42,280 bases of DNA from positions 1 through 42,280 of the forward strand of contig NZ_JAGCNF010000107.1 in NCBI RefSeq assembly GCF_017646085.1. Reading direction: 5' to 3'. Shown here in pieces: positions 15,317 to 22,688 of this stretch (positions are counted from its first letter, which is position 1; every line of letters starts with the position of its first letter). Position numbers and translations under genes: made by a program. The stretch comes from Campylobacter sp. GTDB lineage: Bacteria > Campylobacterota > Campylobacteria > Campylobacterales > Campylobacteraceae. Below the pieces are notes generated by a model. It saw only the letters and a list, made by a program, of their open reading frames with translations, ran no database searches and was not told where the DNA came from.

Positions 15317-15982
15317 TTAGTTTATTTTATAAACTAGCGGGATTTGAATTTGAACGGTTTTATCGTGTTTTGGAAAACTTTTAGCCGCTGCTGTTATCGT
15401 AGCTAATGCAGCTTCGTTTAGAGCTTTGTGCTGAGAAGATTTTAGAATTTTTAACCCTTTTAACTCCATATCTTTTGTCCATATAAACTCAACTAATACA
15501 TTGCCTTGTTGTCTTAGTCTTTTAGCGGTGCGTGGGTATATGTGATTATCATTTATAGCTGATTTTATCGCTGCTAAAAATGGATCTGGTGTAGCACTGG
15601 TTATATTATATGTTTGTATTTGTTCTACTGGTTGGGCTTGTGCTACTGGGGCGGTTTGTGCTACTGGGGCGGTTGGTTCTATTTGTTTGGCTGGTTGAGA
15701 TTTTATAGGTGCTGGTTTTGGAGTTGGCTTTGGTTTAGCTGGAGCTGGTTTTGGGGTTTTGATTGGTTCGATTTTTTGAACTTGTTTTGGTGTCTCAAAT
15801 TTAGGTGTTTGCACTGGAGCTGGTTTTGGAATTTGTACTATCTGATTTAGGCTAATGCTTTGTGTAGTGATAGCTGGAACGATTGGTTTTAATACATTTA
15901 GACCAAACCAAATAAATGGAATAAATAGCATACTAGTTAAGCAAAATGATTGGGTTTTGCTTGAGTAAATTGCTCGCATCAT
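15317..15982 (-). CDS. tonB: TonB energy-transducing protein
   Basis: The 221-residue protein has one N-terminal membrane helix (SFCLTSMLFIPFIWFGLNVL, about residues 12-31), a proline- and lysine-rich periplasmic spacer from about 52 to 115 and a C-terminal TonB domain with the YPRTAKRLRQQGNVLVEF motif. It spans the periplasm to pass inner-membrane proton-motive energy to TonB-dependent outer-membrane transporters, typically for iron. ATG 15982 overlaps the exbD stop as ATGA, and a second ATG follows directly. The spacer contains a perfect 18-base tandem duplication. No TonB-dependent receptor gene is in the window. Confidence 0.9.
   Translation of the reverse strand: MMRAIYSSKTQSFCLTSMLFIPFIWFGLNVLKPIVPAITTQSISLNQIVQIPKPAPVQTPKFETPKQVQKIEPIKTPKPAPAKPKPTPKPAPIKSQPAKQIEPTAPVAQTAPVAQAQPVEQIQTYNITSATPDPFLAAIKSAINDNHIYPRTAKRLRQQGNVLVEFIWTKDMELKGLKILKSSQHKALNEAALATITAAAKSFPKHDKTVQIQIPLVYKIN
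15639..15674 (-). repeat. 18-base perfect tandem repeat inside tonB
   Basis: Two adjacent copies of TGTGCTACTGGGGCGGTT (plus strand) encode a repeated six-residue APVAQT-type unit in the proline-rich spacer. Copy number could change by slippage in frame, altering spacer length only. Confidence 0.8.
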
Positions 15983-16365
15983 CGTGTTTTCTCCGTAATG
16001 ATTGAGAAATTTTGGTGATTATTGACCTTTAAAATATCGATAATTTTGACAAAGCTATCAAATTTAGCACCTTTGTCGCTTTTTAATTCAACTACTGTTT
16101 GTTTTGGCGTAGCAGCAATTTTAGCCTCAAGGTCGTTAATATCTATGATAGTATCGTTGAGATAAAAGTTATCATTTTGATCGATTATAATGGTAAGCTT
16201 TTCTTTGGATTCTAGCGGTTGAGCTGAGCTAGCATTTGGAAGATCAACTTTGATTTGTCCACTAGCAATAAATGTAGAAATGCTAAGCACCATAGCCAAA
16301 ACAACAAGCATAATATCTATAAATGGGATTATATTTAGCCCTTCATTTTTAGGTAAATTTATCAA
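15979..16365 (-). CDS. exbD: ExbD, TonB complex subunit
   Basis: This 128-residue protein has a single N-terminal membrane helix whose GLNIIPFIDIMLVVLAMVL segment holds the conserved Asp expected to carry protons in ExbD/TolR/MotB-type motors, followed by a small periplasmic domain. It lies between exbB and tonB, two bases after exbB and overlapping tonB, so the three form one energising complex. It differs from the TolR-type copy at 32958, which belongs to the Tol-Pal operon. Confidence 0.9.
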   Translation of the reverse strand: MINLPKNEGLNIIPFIDIMLVVLAMVLSISTFIASGQIKVDLPNASSAQPLESKEKLTIIIDQNDNFYLNDTIIDINDLEAKIAATPKQTVVELKSDKGAKFDSFVKIIDILKVNNHQNFSIITEKTR

Positions 16366-16367
16366 TT

Positions 16368-16787
16368 TTACGCCTTATTTGTGTATTGACTAGAGATGAG
16401 ATTTACCCAGCGTAATAGATAATTATAAGCTATTAGACTTGGTATAGCAACTAATAGACCAAGGGCTGTGGCCTTAAGCGCAAGTGAGAGGCCTAAAACT
16501 ACACTTTTGACATCAATAGTAGCTGAAATACTCATATCATAAAAGCTAATCATAATACCAATAACAGTACCTAAAAGTCCGACATACGGGGCATTGGAGT
16601 AGATTATATATAGGGTTGTTAGATTATAACTTAGAGCATTATCTAGGTCAGTTTGATTTGCATAGCTATCTATATTCACTTTGCGCAAAAACAAAATACG
16701 CTCAATCACACACCAACACGCTACAAACGCCATTATTCCAAGGGTAGCAAATATGATGTAATCTATATACTCTTTTAGAAATTCCAT
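16368..16787 (-). CDS. exbB: ExbB, TonB complex proton channel subunit
   Basis: The 139-residue protein is shorter than enteric ExbB, as is common in Campylobacter and Helicobacter. Three hydrophobic segments are visible: about residues 10-30, NAPYVGLLGTVIGIMISFYD (64-83), which is the conserved ExbB/TolQ helix, and LALKATALGLLVAIPSLIAY further on. It forms the proton channel with ExbD and drives TonB. It is the first gene of the exbB-exbD-tonB operon, with a TATAAT box about 33 bases upstream; such operons are usually repressed by iron-Fur in Campylobacter, but no strong Fur box was recognised. Confidence 0.9.
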   Translation of the reverse strand: MEFLKEYIDYIIFATLGIMAFVACWCVIERILFLRKVNIDSYANQTDLDNALSYNLTTLYIIYSNAPYVGLLGTVIGIMISFYDMSISATIDVKSVVLGLSLALKATALGLLVAIPSLIAYNYLLRWVNLISSQYTNKA

Positions 16788-17108
16788 TTATACTCCAATT
16801 TTCTAAAATATTTTTGATAATTATACTCAATTTAACTTTAAATTAAGATTATAAAAATAGCATAAATTAGGAAATAAATTTGATATAAATTATTAAATAT
16901 CTTTTGATTTCATAATCTTAAGAATTATTATCATAGTTGAGATGTGATTTTGGAAAATTAGTACGGCATTAATAGCTAAATAATCTATTATAATTATTTT
17001 TTTGATATTATTAATTTAAGTGATAAATTTATATTTAGATTAAATTTGAGATTGAAATTTTAATCCCAAATTTAGCAATAAAATAAATTTATTAAAAATA
17101 CTCTAAAA
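16788..17108 (-). other. 321-base intergenic region with exbB promoter and weak Fur-like sequences
   Basis: The stretch is very AT-rich. It holds a TATAAT box at 16825-16820 (minus strand) inside the imperfect palindrome TTGATAATTATACTCAA at 16814-16830, and an ATTATTATCAT sequence near 16923-16933 that resembles half of a Fur box. Near its far end is the terminator hairpin of the isomerase gene. No small ORF with a good ribosome site was seen. Confidence 0.45.
17042..17073 (-). terminator. Terminator hairpin of the dsbC-like/pseF/isomerase operon
   Basis: AAATTTGAGATT pairs with AATCCCAAATTT (one mismatch) around an eight-base loop, 36 bases past the isomerase stop, and AT-rich sequence follows on the minus strand. 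Confidence 0.5.
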
Positions 17109-17894
17109 TTACTTAGTATTTTTAATTAGCAACTTTAAAATTGAGCAATCCTTATCAAAATCATCTAGATTTTCTTTGCTATTTTTTATAGTTTCAATGG
17201 CTAAAAACTCCCCGCCACGCAGCAATTTCAGCACTCTAGCTAGATCGATACTTCCATCACCAAAATGCATATGCGCATCAAATTTAGAGTTCTCATCGTT
17301 ATCGCTTAGATGATAAATTCTAGGATTTAGCTCGTTTAATTTAGCAATATACTCATAAGGATTTAATCCTTGATAGTTTGCACTACAAAGCGCGTGTCCA
17401 GCATCAAGGCAAAACTCACATCCTACTTCGTCTAAAATTCGCTTAATACTCAAAAAATCTGCCCCTATGCAAAATGCGGTTCCATTGTCCATCGGCACGA
17501 TATATGGTTTATTTTCGATAGCAAATTTGAGATTTTTTACCATTTTCATCTGTCGCACGCTCTCATCAATGCTTCCACCAATTCCAGGATGAAATACGGT
17601 ATAAACGGCCTCTAGCTCGCCGCTATAGCGTTTTACTTGTTCGCATAATTCTAGATTATAACGCTGTTTATTAGGATTTGAAAAATCTAACCCACTGCTA
17701 AAATGTGGCGCATGAATGGCAAATTTAACACCGCAATCTTTAGCTAAATTTTTCCACAAAGATAGCATTTGCAAGCTATTAGGTACAGCATAAAGTTCTA
17801 TATAATCATACTCGCCACGCTCATAAAGCTCTTTAGCTGGTGCTATATAATTCTCATTTAAACTCCAAAGCTTTAATCCAATTTTATAGCTCAT
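17109..17894 (-). CDS. Sugar phosphate isomerase/epimerase-like TIM-barrel protein
   Basis: The 261-residue protein fits the xylose-isomerase-like (AP endonuclease 2) TIM-barrel superfamily. Expected metal ligands are visible: FAIHAPH at 58-64, AIENKP with Glu127, CLDAGHAL with Asp164 and His167, HLSDND (195-200), HMHFGDGSID (208-217) and AIETIK with Glu234. No specific substrate can be named. It overlaps pseF by 11 bases in one operon, which suggests a role in supplying or modifying a nonulosonic acid precursor, such as epimerising a sugar. It has no signal peptide. This placement next to pseF is not one I recall from C. jejuni. Confidence 0.75.
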   Translation of the reverse strand: MSYKIGLKLWSLNENYIAPAKELYERGEYDYIELYAVPNSLQMLSLWKNLAKDCGVKFAIHAPHFSSGLDFSNPNKQRYNLELCEQVKRYSGELEAVYTVFHPGIGGSIDESVRQMKMVKNLKFAIENKPYIVPMDNGTAFCIGADFLSIKRILDEVGCEFCLDAGHALCSANYQGLNPYEYIAKLNELNPRIYHLSDNDENSKFDAHMHFGDGSIDLARVLKLLRGGEFLAIETIKNSKENLDDFDKDCSILKLLIKNTK

Positions 17895-18555
17895 TTTTTA
17901 CCTTAAATTTAATCTCTGCCATCTTCCAATCCTCCATTGTATCGATATCTTGCGCTACAGATTCATCTATTATATATGGAATTATATTTTTACCATTTAG
18001 TTTTGTACCTTTGTAAAAGTAAAACATTCCTACATCATGATACATAGGCTCTAAATCTTGACTTCTTTTAGATGCGTTTTGCGGCTCTCTATATTCTAAA
18101 AAACCATCTTTAATCCTAAATGATCTTTGAATCGGAAAACTAAATTTAACAACAGGAGTAAGTCCATCAGCACCACTTGATTTAAATTTATCATAAGCTA
18201 AGCGTAAAATCTCTCCATCTAAAAATGGTACGCACGGATAAACACAACAGACCACAGAAGGCTCAATTCCACGCTTTTTATACTGCTCTAAAACTTCAGT
18301 TAATACATCATTTGTAGTCGCATAATCATCTGAGTTTTTAGCAGATCTCATAAATGGTACACTCGCACCAAACTCTCTTGCTACAGTTGCGATTTCATCA
18401 TCATCAGTTGAGACCATAATCTCATCAAAAATCCCTGAATCTTTGCACGCATCAATAGCATATGCGATCATAGGCTTTCCCATAAATTCTTTAATATTTT
18501 TGCGTGGAATTCGTTTTGAGCCACCACGAGCAGTAATAATAGCTAGAGTGTTCAT
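17884..18555 (-). CDS. pseF: PseF, CMP-pseudaminic acid synthetase
   Basis: This 223-residue cytidylyltransferase starts LAIITARGGSKRIPRKNIKE, the CTP-binding loop, and contains FDEIMVSTDDDEIA and DVGMFYFYKGTKL, segments I recognise from PseF rather than LegF. It activates pseudaminic acid with CTP for flagellin glycosylation. The ATG shares one base with the stop of the DsbC-like gene (TAATG). It is separated from pseI by the tonB operon, so the pseudaminic pathway is split over two transcription units here, with the remaining enzymes outside the window. Confidence 0.88.
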   Translation of the reverse strand: MNTLAIITARGGSKRIPRKNIKEFMGKPMIAYAIDACKDSGIFDEIMVSTDDDEIATVAREFGASVPFMRSAKNSDDYATTNDVLTEVLEQYKKRGIEPSVVCCVYPCVPFLDGEILRLAYDKFKSSGADGLTPVVKFSFPIQRSFRIKDGFLEYREPQNASKRSQDLEPMYHDVGMFYFYKGTKLNGKNIIPYIIDESVAQDIDTMEDWKMAEIKFKVKNEL

Positions 18556-19295
18556 TATAATCCTAGTGTTTTAGCATCAATTAGCATAGGCACACCACGT
18601 ACAGCACCGGTGGTAAAGATTTTATCAACTTGAGCTTTAAACTTATCAATCTCTTCTTGGCTAATCATTTTAGGCTCTTTGGCATTTGGAGCAAAATATT
18701 TTCTTAGGATTTTTATTTTAGCAGTATCGTTTTTAGCACTTTTTGCTTCGTTTAGTATCGCAATAGATTTTTTAATTGCAGGAATACCGTGGTTTGAGAC
18801 TGGTGCTAGGATTATTTTTAAATTTGCGCTTTTTAGTTTAGCTTCAATCAGCTCTAAATCCTGGCGACAATATGGGCAATCTGGATCTGTAAATAGATAT
18901 TTTGTCTCTTTGTTTTTATCATTGCCAATTGATATTATACTATCTTTTGGCATTGATTTGATAAGTTCGCCTAGCTTTTTGGTTGCGTTTTCTATGGCAA
19001 TTTTGACTTGAGCGTTTTCAAAATTTGCTAGATAGCTGATTTTATTTTTAATATCAATCACATCAGGAAATATATAAGTCCCATCGCTATAAAGTGCAAT
19101 GTAAGCGCTATTTTCACCATCGCTCATTTTGATTTTGATCTCTTCAAAATTTGTATTTGGTAGATTTTTGCGTGAGTCGATTGTGTATTTTAGCTCTTCA
19201 TCGCCACCTTCAAAAACTTGTAAAATCTCAGCATCGCTAAGTGCGCCAAAAAGCAGGCTTGAACTAAGTAAAGAGCCTATAAAAATTTTTTTCAT
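18555..19295 (-). CDS. DsbC/DsbG-like periplasmic thiol-disulfide isomerase
   Basis: The 246-residue protein has a signal peptide (KKIFIGSLLSSSLLFGA), an N-terminal region that could be a dimerisation domain, and a thioredoxin-like domain with the active site CPYC at residues 140-143 in FTDPDCPYCRQ. The late GVPMLID segment supplies the cis-proline loop. It would reshuffle disulfide bonds of exported proteins, or act as a thioredoxin-like reductase in cytochrome maturation. Upstream is AAGGA and a candidate promoter. Its one-base overlap with pseF puts it unexpectedly in an operon with a sugar-activating enzyme; a functional tie is not evident. Confidence 0.82.
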   Translation of the reverse strand: MKKIFIGSLLSSSLLFGALSDAEILQVFEGGDEELKYTIDSRKNLPNTNFEEIKIKMSDGENSAYIALYSDGTYIFPDVIDIKNKISYLANFENAQVKIAIENATKKLGELIKSMPKDSIISIGNDKNKETKYLFTDPDCPYCRQDLELIEAKLKSANLKIILAPVSNHGIPAIKKSIAILNEAKSAKNDTAKIKILRKYFAPNAKEPKMISQEEIDKFKAQVDKIFTTGAVRGVPMLIDAKTLGL

Positions 19296-19328
19296 TAAAT
19301 GTATCCTTGTTTAAAATGGCTAAGCTAA

Positions 19329-19359
19329 ATTATATGGTTAAATTTTAAATAAAAATCAA
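19329..19359 (-). promoter_or_regulatory. Candidate promoter of the dsbC-like/pseF operon
   Basis: On the minus strand TTGATT (19359-19354) and TATAAT (19334-19329) are 19 bases apart; the start codon is 33 bases downstream of the -10 box. Confidence 0.4.
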
Positions 19360-19457
19360 CAATTTTTAGGACGGTTTTAAGAATTTAGATTAAATTTTTG
19401 GTATTTTAGTAGGATAGAATTTACTAATGGTAACATTTTTACAATTTTATTTAATTT

Positions 19458-19483
19458 TTTTATTATAAATTTTTATTATAAAT
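19458..19483 (+). repeat. 13-base perfect tandem repeat, two copies
   Basis: TTTTATTATAAAT occurs twice in a row (19458-19470 and 19471-19483) in the divergent intergenic region. Function unknown; in such AT-rich sequence it may be simple slippage. Confidence 0.7.
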
Positions 19484-19702
19484 TTAGTTAAAAATATTTA
19501 AACAGTTGAGTTGATACTACCTTTTAAGCACTATTTTACCAATATAAAAAGATTAAATTTATCTTAACTAAAATAAGTAAAATTTATATTTTATGAAAAT
19601 CGGTATAAATAATTTAAATTTGCAAATTATAAAATTTATTTCTATTTAATTTTAATTATTATAACATTTGACACAAATTAAATTTTCTTAAGGGGTTTTG
19701 TT

Positions 19703-20731
19703 ATGAAAAAAACATTACTTTTAGGTTCTGTATTAGTTGCTACATCTGTATTTGCTGCTAGTGATGCTGATCTTTTAAAAGCTGCTAAAGATGCTGGTCT
19801 TAAAGCTCTTCCAACAACACAAGCTCAAGTTGATGCAGTATTAAAAGATTTAGGTGTAAAACCAAACAAATTCACAGAAGCAAAAGCTGAATTAGGTAAA
19901 AAACTTTACTTTGAACCACGTCTATCAAAAAGTGGCGTAATTAGCTGTAACACATGTCATAATTTAGGTTTAGGTGGTACTGATGGTGTTGCTGCTGCTG
20001 TAGGTCACAAATGGACAGTAAACCCACATCACCTAAATAGCCCAACAGTTTATAACTCAGTATTAAATACAACACAATTTTGGGATGGTCGTGCTATGAC
20101 TTTAGTAGACCAAGCAAAAGGCCCAATCGAAGCTGAACCAGAAATGGCAACTCCAGCTAAGCTCGCAGTTGAAAGAATTGGCTCACTTCCTGAGTATCAA
20201 GCTGAATTCAAAAAAATCTATAAAGATGGTGTAACATTTGATAATATAGCTGATGCGATTGCAAGCTTTGAAAGAACTCTTCTTACTCCATCTAAATTTG
20301 ATAAATTTATGAATGGTGATTTAAAAGCATTAAATAAAGATCAAAAAGCTGGTCTAAAAACATTTATCGACAAAGGCTGTGCAACTTGCCACACTGGCGT
20401 AAATCTTGGTGGTTCAATGCAAGCATTTGAAGTAGCTGGTAAATACAAATTTGCTAACCTAGGTGACTTTAAAGGTGATGCAAATGGTATGGTTAAAACT
20501 CCAACTCTAAGAAATATCACTGAAACTGCTCCATACTTCCACAATGGTGCAATTTGGAAACTTGAAGAGGCTGTAAAAGAGATGGGAAGCGTTCAGCTTG
20601 GTATTGATATTAGTGATGCCGAAGCAAAAAGCATTATTAGCTTCTTAAATGCACTAACTGGCGAAAAACCAAAAATCGTTTATCCACAATTCCCAGTTAG
20701 CACAGAAGCTACTCCAAAACCAGAGCTATAA
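19703..20731 (+). CDS. ccpA: Periplasmic di-haem cytochrome c peroxidase
   Basis: The 342-residue protein has a signal peptide (KKTLLLGSVLVATSVFA) and two c-type haem motifs, CNTCH at 82-86 and CATCH at 226-230, the layout of bacterial di-haem cytochrome c peroxidases (CcpA/MacA type). It reduces hydrogen peroxide in the periplasm with electrons from cytochrome c. Conserved segments LYFEPRLSKSG, QFWDGRA and APYFHNGA support this, against the MauG branch. The gene is monocistronic, with AAGGGG before the ATG and a strong terminator after the stop. The gene symbol is by family; Campylobacter genomes often carry two such peroxidases. Confidence 0.92.
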   Translation: MKKTLLLGSVLVATSVFAASDADLLKAAKDAGLKALPTTQAQVDAVLKDLGVKPNKFTEAKAELGKKLYFEPRLSKSGVISCNTCHNLGLGGTDGVAAAVGHKWTVNPHHLNSPTVYNSVLNTTQFWDGRAMTLVDQAKGPIEAEPEMATPAKLAVERIGSLPEYQAEFKKIYKDGVTFDNIADAIASFERTLLTPSKFDKFMNGDLKALNKDQKAGLKTFIDKGCATCHTGVNLGGSMQAFEVAGKYKFANLGDFKGDANGMVKTPTLRNITETAPYFHNGAIWKLEEAVKEMGSVQLGIDISDAEAKSIISFLNALTGEKPKIVYPQFPVSTEATPKPEL

Positions 20732-20739
20732 TTTAGCAA

Positions 20740-20760
20740 CCGCCCGTTTGGGCGGGTTTT
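20740..20760 (+). terminator. Strong intrinsic terminator after the peroxidase gene
   Basis: CCGCCC-GTTT-GGGCGG forms a 6-bp all-GC stem with a four-base loop followed by GTTTTA, eight bases after the stop codon. It is one of the clearest terminators in the window. Confidence 0.9.
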
Positions 20761-20830
20761 ATCTTAAGTTTATTCCAAATTTTATCTCGAGTTTTATTCA
20801 AGTTTTAGTAAAAATTTATCTAAATTTTAG

Positions 20831-20836
20831 TATAAT
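20831..20836 (+). promoter_or_regulatory. -10 box of the rplU-rpmA promoter
   Basis: TATAAT in a TTTTAGTATAATCACG context, with T-rich upstream DNA as usual for Campylobacter sigma-70 promoters. The start site should fall near 20843, leaving a leader of about 86 bases before rplU. Confidence 0.65.
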
Positions 20837-20842
20837 CACGCC

Positions 20843-20928
20843 TTAATAGCCAAAAAAGCCCCATAAATTTTTTAGCTTTTGGTCTAAGAATGCTTTTTGG
20901 TCTTACCAAATTTATAAAGGATAGTTTG
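20843..20928 (+). promoter_or_regulatory. Putative structured mRNA leader of rplU
   Basis: The leader holds one arm, CCAAAAAAGC (20850-20859), that can pair with either GCTTTTGG (20875-20882) or GCTTTTTGG (20892-20900). The second of these overlaps another hairpin, TTTGGT-CTT-ACCAAA (20896-20910), just before the ribosome site AAAGG. These foldings exclude each other, as in ribosomal-protein autoregulatory leaders. No match to a known leader family is claimed. Confidence 0.4.
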
Positions 20929-21237
20929 ATGTATGCAATTATCAAACATGGCGGAAAACAGTATAAAGTTAGCGAAGGCGACTTCCTAAATTTAGACCAT
21001 TTTAGCGCCGAAGCAAAATCAAGTGTCGAAATTACTGAAGTTCTAGCAGTAAATGATGGCAGTTTAAAGGTAGGTGCGCCGTTTGTAAGTGGTGCAAAAG
21101 TTGTTTTAGAAGTAGTATGCGAAGGTAAAGATAAAAAAGTTATTATCTATAAAAAACGCAGAAGAAAAGACTCAAAATTAAAACGTGGTTTCCGTAGAGA
21201 ATATACTCGCGTAAAAGTTACAAGCATCAAAGCCTAA
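20929..21237 (+). CDS. rplU: Ribosomal protein L21
   Basis: The 102-residue protein starts [18 protein letters not shown] and ends with the basic [17 protein letters not shown]-type region of L21, a 50S subunit protein that contacts 23S rRNA. ATG 20929 is chosen over an earlier in-frame ATG at 20890: AAAGGATAG precedes it, and the 13 extra residues are not part of L21. rpmA follows after ten bases, the usual pairing. The leader upstream may be regulatory. Confidence 0.97.
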   Translation: MYAIIKHGGKQYKVSEGDFLNLDHFSAEAKSSVEITEVLAVNDGSLKVGAPFVSGAKVVLEVVCEGKDKKVIIYKKRRRKDSKLKRGFRREYTRVKVTSIKA

Positions 21238-21247
21238 GGAGTAAAGT

Positions 21248-21505
21248 ATGGCACACAAGAAAGGTCAAGGATCTACCCAGAATAACCGTGATAGTATTGG
21301 TCGCCGTTTAGGTGTTAAAAAATTCGGTGGTGAGTTCGTAAGAGCTGGAAATATCATCATTCGCCAAAGAGGTACTGCTACTCACCCAGGCAATAATGTA
21401 GGTATGGGTAAAGACCATACTATATTTGCATTGGTTGATGGTTTTGTAAAATTTGAAAGAAAAGATAAAGATAGAAAAAAAGTTTCTGTCTATCCAGCTG
21501 CTTAA
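21248..21505 (+). CDS. rpmA: Ribosomal protein L27
   Basis: The 85-residue protein begins [15 protein letters not shown] and contains [16 protein letters not shown], unmistakable L27 signatures; its N-terminus reaches towards the peptidyl transferase centre in the 50S subunit. The N-terminus has no cleavable extension of the kind seen in Firmicutes. It is the second gene of the rplU-rpmA operon, with AAGGAG upstream and a GC-rich terminator right after the stop. Confidence 0.97.
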   Translation: MAHKKGQGSTQNNRDSIGRRLGVKKFGGEFVRAGNIIIRQRGTATHPGNNVGMGKDHTIFALVDGFVKFERKDKDRKKVSVYPAA

Positions 21506-21507
21506 TT

Positions 21508-21529
21508 TAAGCCCCATTTAAGGGGCTTA
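21508..21529 (+). terminator. Terminator after rpmA
   Basis: TAAGCCCC and GGGGCTTA form an 8-bp stem around ATTTAA, two bases after the rpmA stop, followed by CTCTTTAATTAATTT. Confidence 0.8.
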
Positions 21530-21579
21530 CTCTTTAATTAATTTATTCCTCATAGCCTTTAGATACAAGGATATCCAAA

Positions 21580-22620
21580 ATGTTTATAGATAGTGCAAGT
21601 TTTACTGTAAGTAGTGGTAAAGGTGGGCCAGGTTGTGCTAGTTTTCGTCGTGAAAAGCATGTTCCGCTAGGTGGGCCAGATGGTGGCGATGGCGGAAATG
21701 GAGGTGACGTATATTTTATAGTTGATAATAATACTCATACTTTAGCAAACTATAAAGGCAAAAGAGTTTTAAAAGCTGCAAATAGCGTACCTGGACTTCC
21801 AAGAAATATGACTGGCAAAAAGGGTGAGAACCTTGAATTAATTGTACCTCCAGGAACTGCTGTGTATGATAATGATAGTGGCGAGTTGTTACTAGACCTT
21901 ACAACTGAAGGTCAAAGGGAGTTATTTTTAGTTGGTGGAAAGGGTGGTCTTGGTAATATTCACTTTAAAACAAGTGTAAATCAAGCACCTTCAAAGGCTC
22001 AGCCAGGACTTCCAGGAGAGACTAAAAATATTAGACTCGAGCTAAAGCTAATTGCTGATGTTGGTCTTGTTGGTTTTCCAAATGTAGGTAAATCTACTCT
22101 TATCTCAGCCGTATCAAATGCTAAGCCTCAGATTGCAAATTATGAATTTACCACACTTACACCAAAATTAGGTCTTGTTGAAGTTGATCAGTTTAATGGA
22201 TTTGTAATGGCTGATATCCCAGGCATTATAGAAGGAGCTAGTGATGGCAAAGGGCTTGGAATTAAGTTTTTAAAACATATTGAAAGAACTAAAGTCTTGC
22301 TATATATGATAGATTTAGCAAATTATAGAAGTCTTGAAGAGCAGTTTGAAACTCTAAGATCTGAAGTTGAAAAATTTTCACCTTTACTTGCTAAAAGACG
22401 TTTTGCTATCGCACTTACTAGAGCTGATGTAGTTGAAGAAATTGATGAGAAAGTGCAAAGTTTTATATCTAAATTTGGTTTTGAAGCTAAGCAAAGTGGA
22501 TATAAAATCGATACTTCGCTTCCATATTTTGTAATGCCAATTTCAAGTGTTAGCGGAGAAAATATAAAAGAGCTTAAATTTGGTCTTTTAGAGATTTTAA
22601 AAGATGATGCTACAGCCTAA
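21580..22620 (+). CDS. obgE: Obg-family GTPase (ObgE/CgtA)
   Basis: This is a 346-residue ribosome-associated GTPase acting in 50S assembly. The glycine-rich Obg fold fills residues 1-158 ([16 protein letters not shown] at 31-46), followed by the GTPase domain with Walker A GFPNVGKS at 165-172, the G3 segment DIPGIIEGA at about 212 and a C-terminal regulatory region. The place after rplU-rpmA is a widespread bacterial order. AAGGATATCC precedes the ATG. The terminator after rpmA suggests partly separate expression. Confidence 0.96.
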   Translation: MFIDSASFTVSSGKGGPGCASFRREKHVPLGGPDGGDGGNGGDVYFIVDNNTHTLANYKGKRVLKAANSVPGLPRNMTGKKGENLELIVPPGTAVYDNDSGELLLDLTTEGQRELFLVGGKGGLGNIHFKTSVNQAPSKAQPGLPGETKNIRLELKLIADVGLVGFPNVGKSTLISAVSNAKPQIANYEFTTLTPKLGLVEVDQFNGFVMADIPGIIEGASDGKGLGIKFLKHIERTKVLLYMIDLANYRSLEEQFETLRSEVEKFSPLLAKRRFAIALTRADVVEEIDEKVQSFISKFGFEAKQSGYKIDTSLPYFVMPISSVSGENIKELKFGLLEILKDDATA

Positions 22621-22650
22621 AATCAGGCGATAAATTTAGATAAATTTCGA

Positions 22651-22687
22651 TATAATTCTAGCCCTAAATAATCATAAAAAGGGCTAG
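22651..22687 (+). promoter_or_regulatory. -10 box and palindrome in front of proB
   Basis: TATAAT at 22651-22656 is followed by a perfect 8-bp inverted repeat, CTAGCCCT (22658-22665) and AGGGCTAG (22680-22687), just before the GTG start. The second arm contains the AAGGG ribosome site. It may be an operator near the transcription start or an RNA structure. Confidence 0.45.
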
Positions 22688-22688
22688 A

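Larger units (their letters stand above)
19296..19702. other. 407-base divergent intergenic region
   Basis: This very AT-rich region separates the minus-strand DsbC-like gene from the plus-strand peroxidase gene. It holds a candidate minus-strand promoter at 19329-19359, a perfect 13-base tandem duplication at 19458-19483 and, near the peroxidase gene, TATAAC at 19660-19665 before AAGGGG. Regulator sites for oxygen or peroxide response could be present, but none is recognisable by eye. No credible small ORF was seen. Confidence 0.45.

Noticed and set aside
20890-20928. Longer L21 starting at 20890
   Set aside because: L21 proteins begin MYAI or similar, and AAAGGATAG precedes ATG 20929; the upstream part is more likely mRNA leader.
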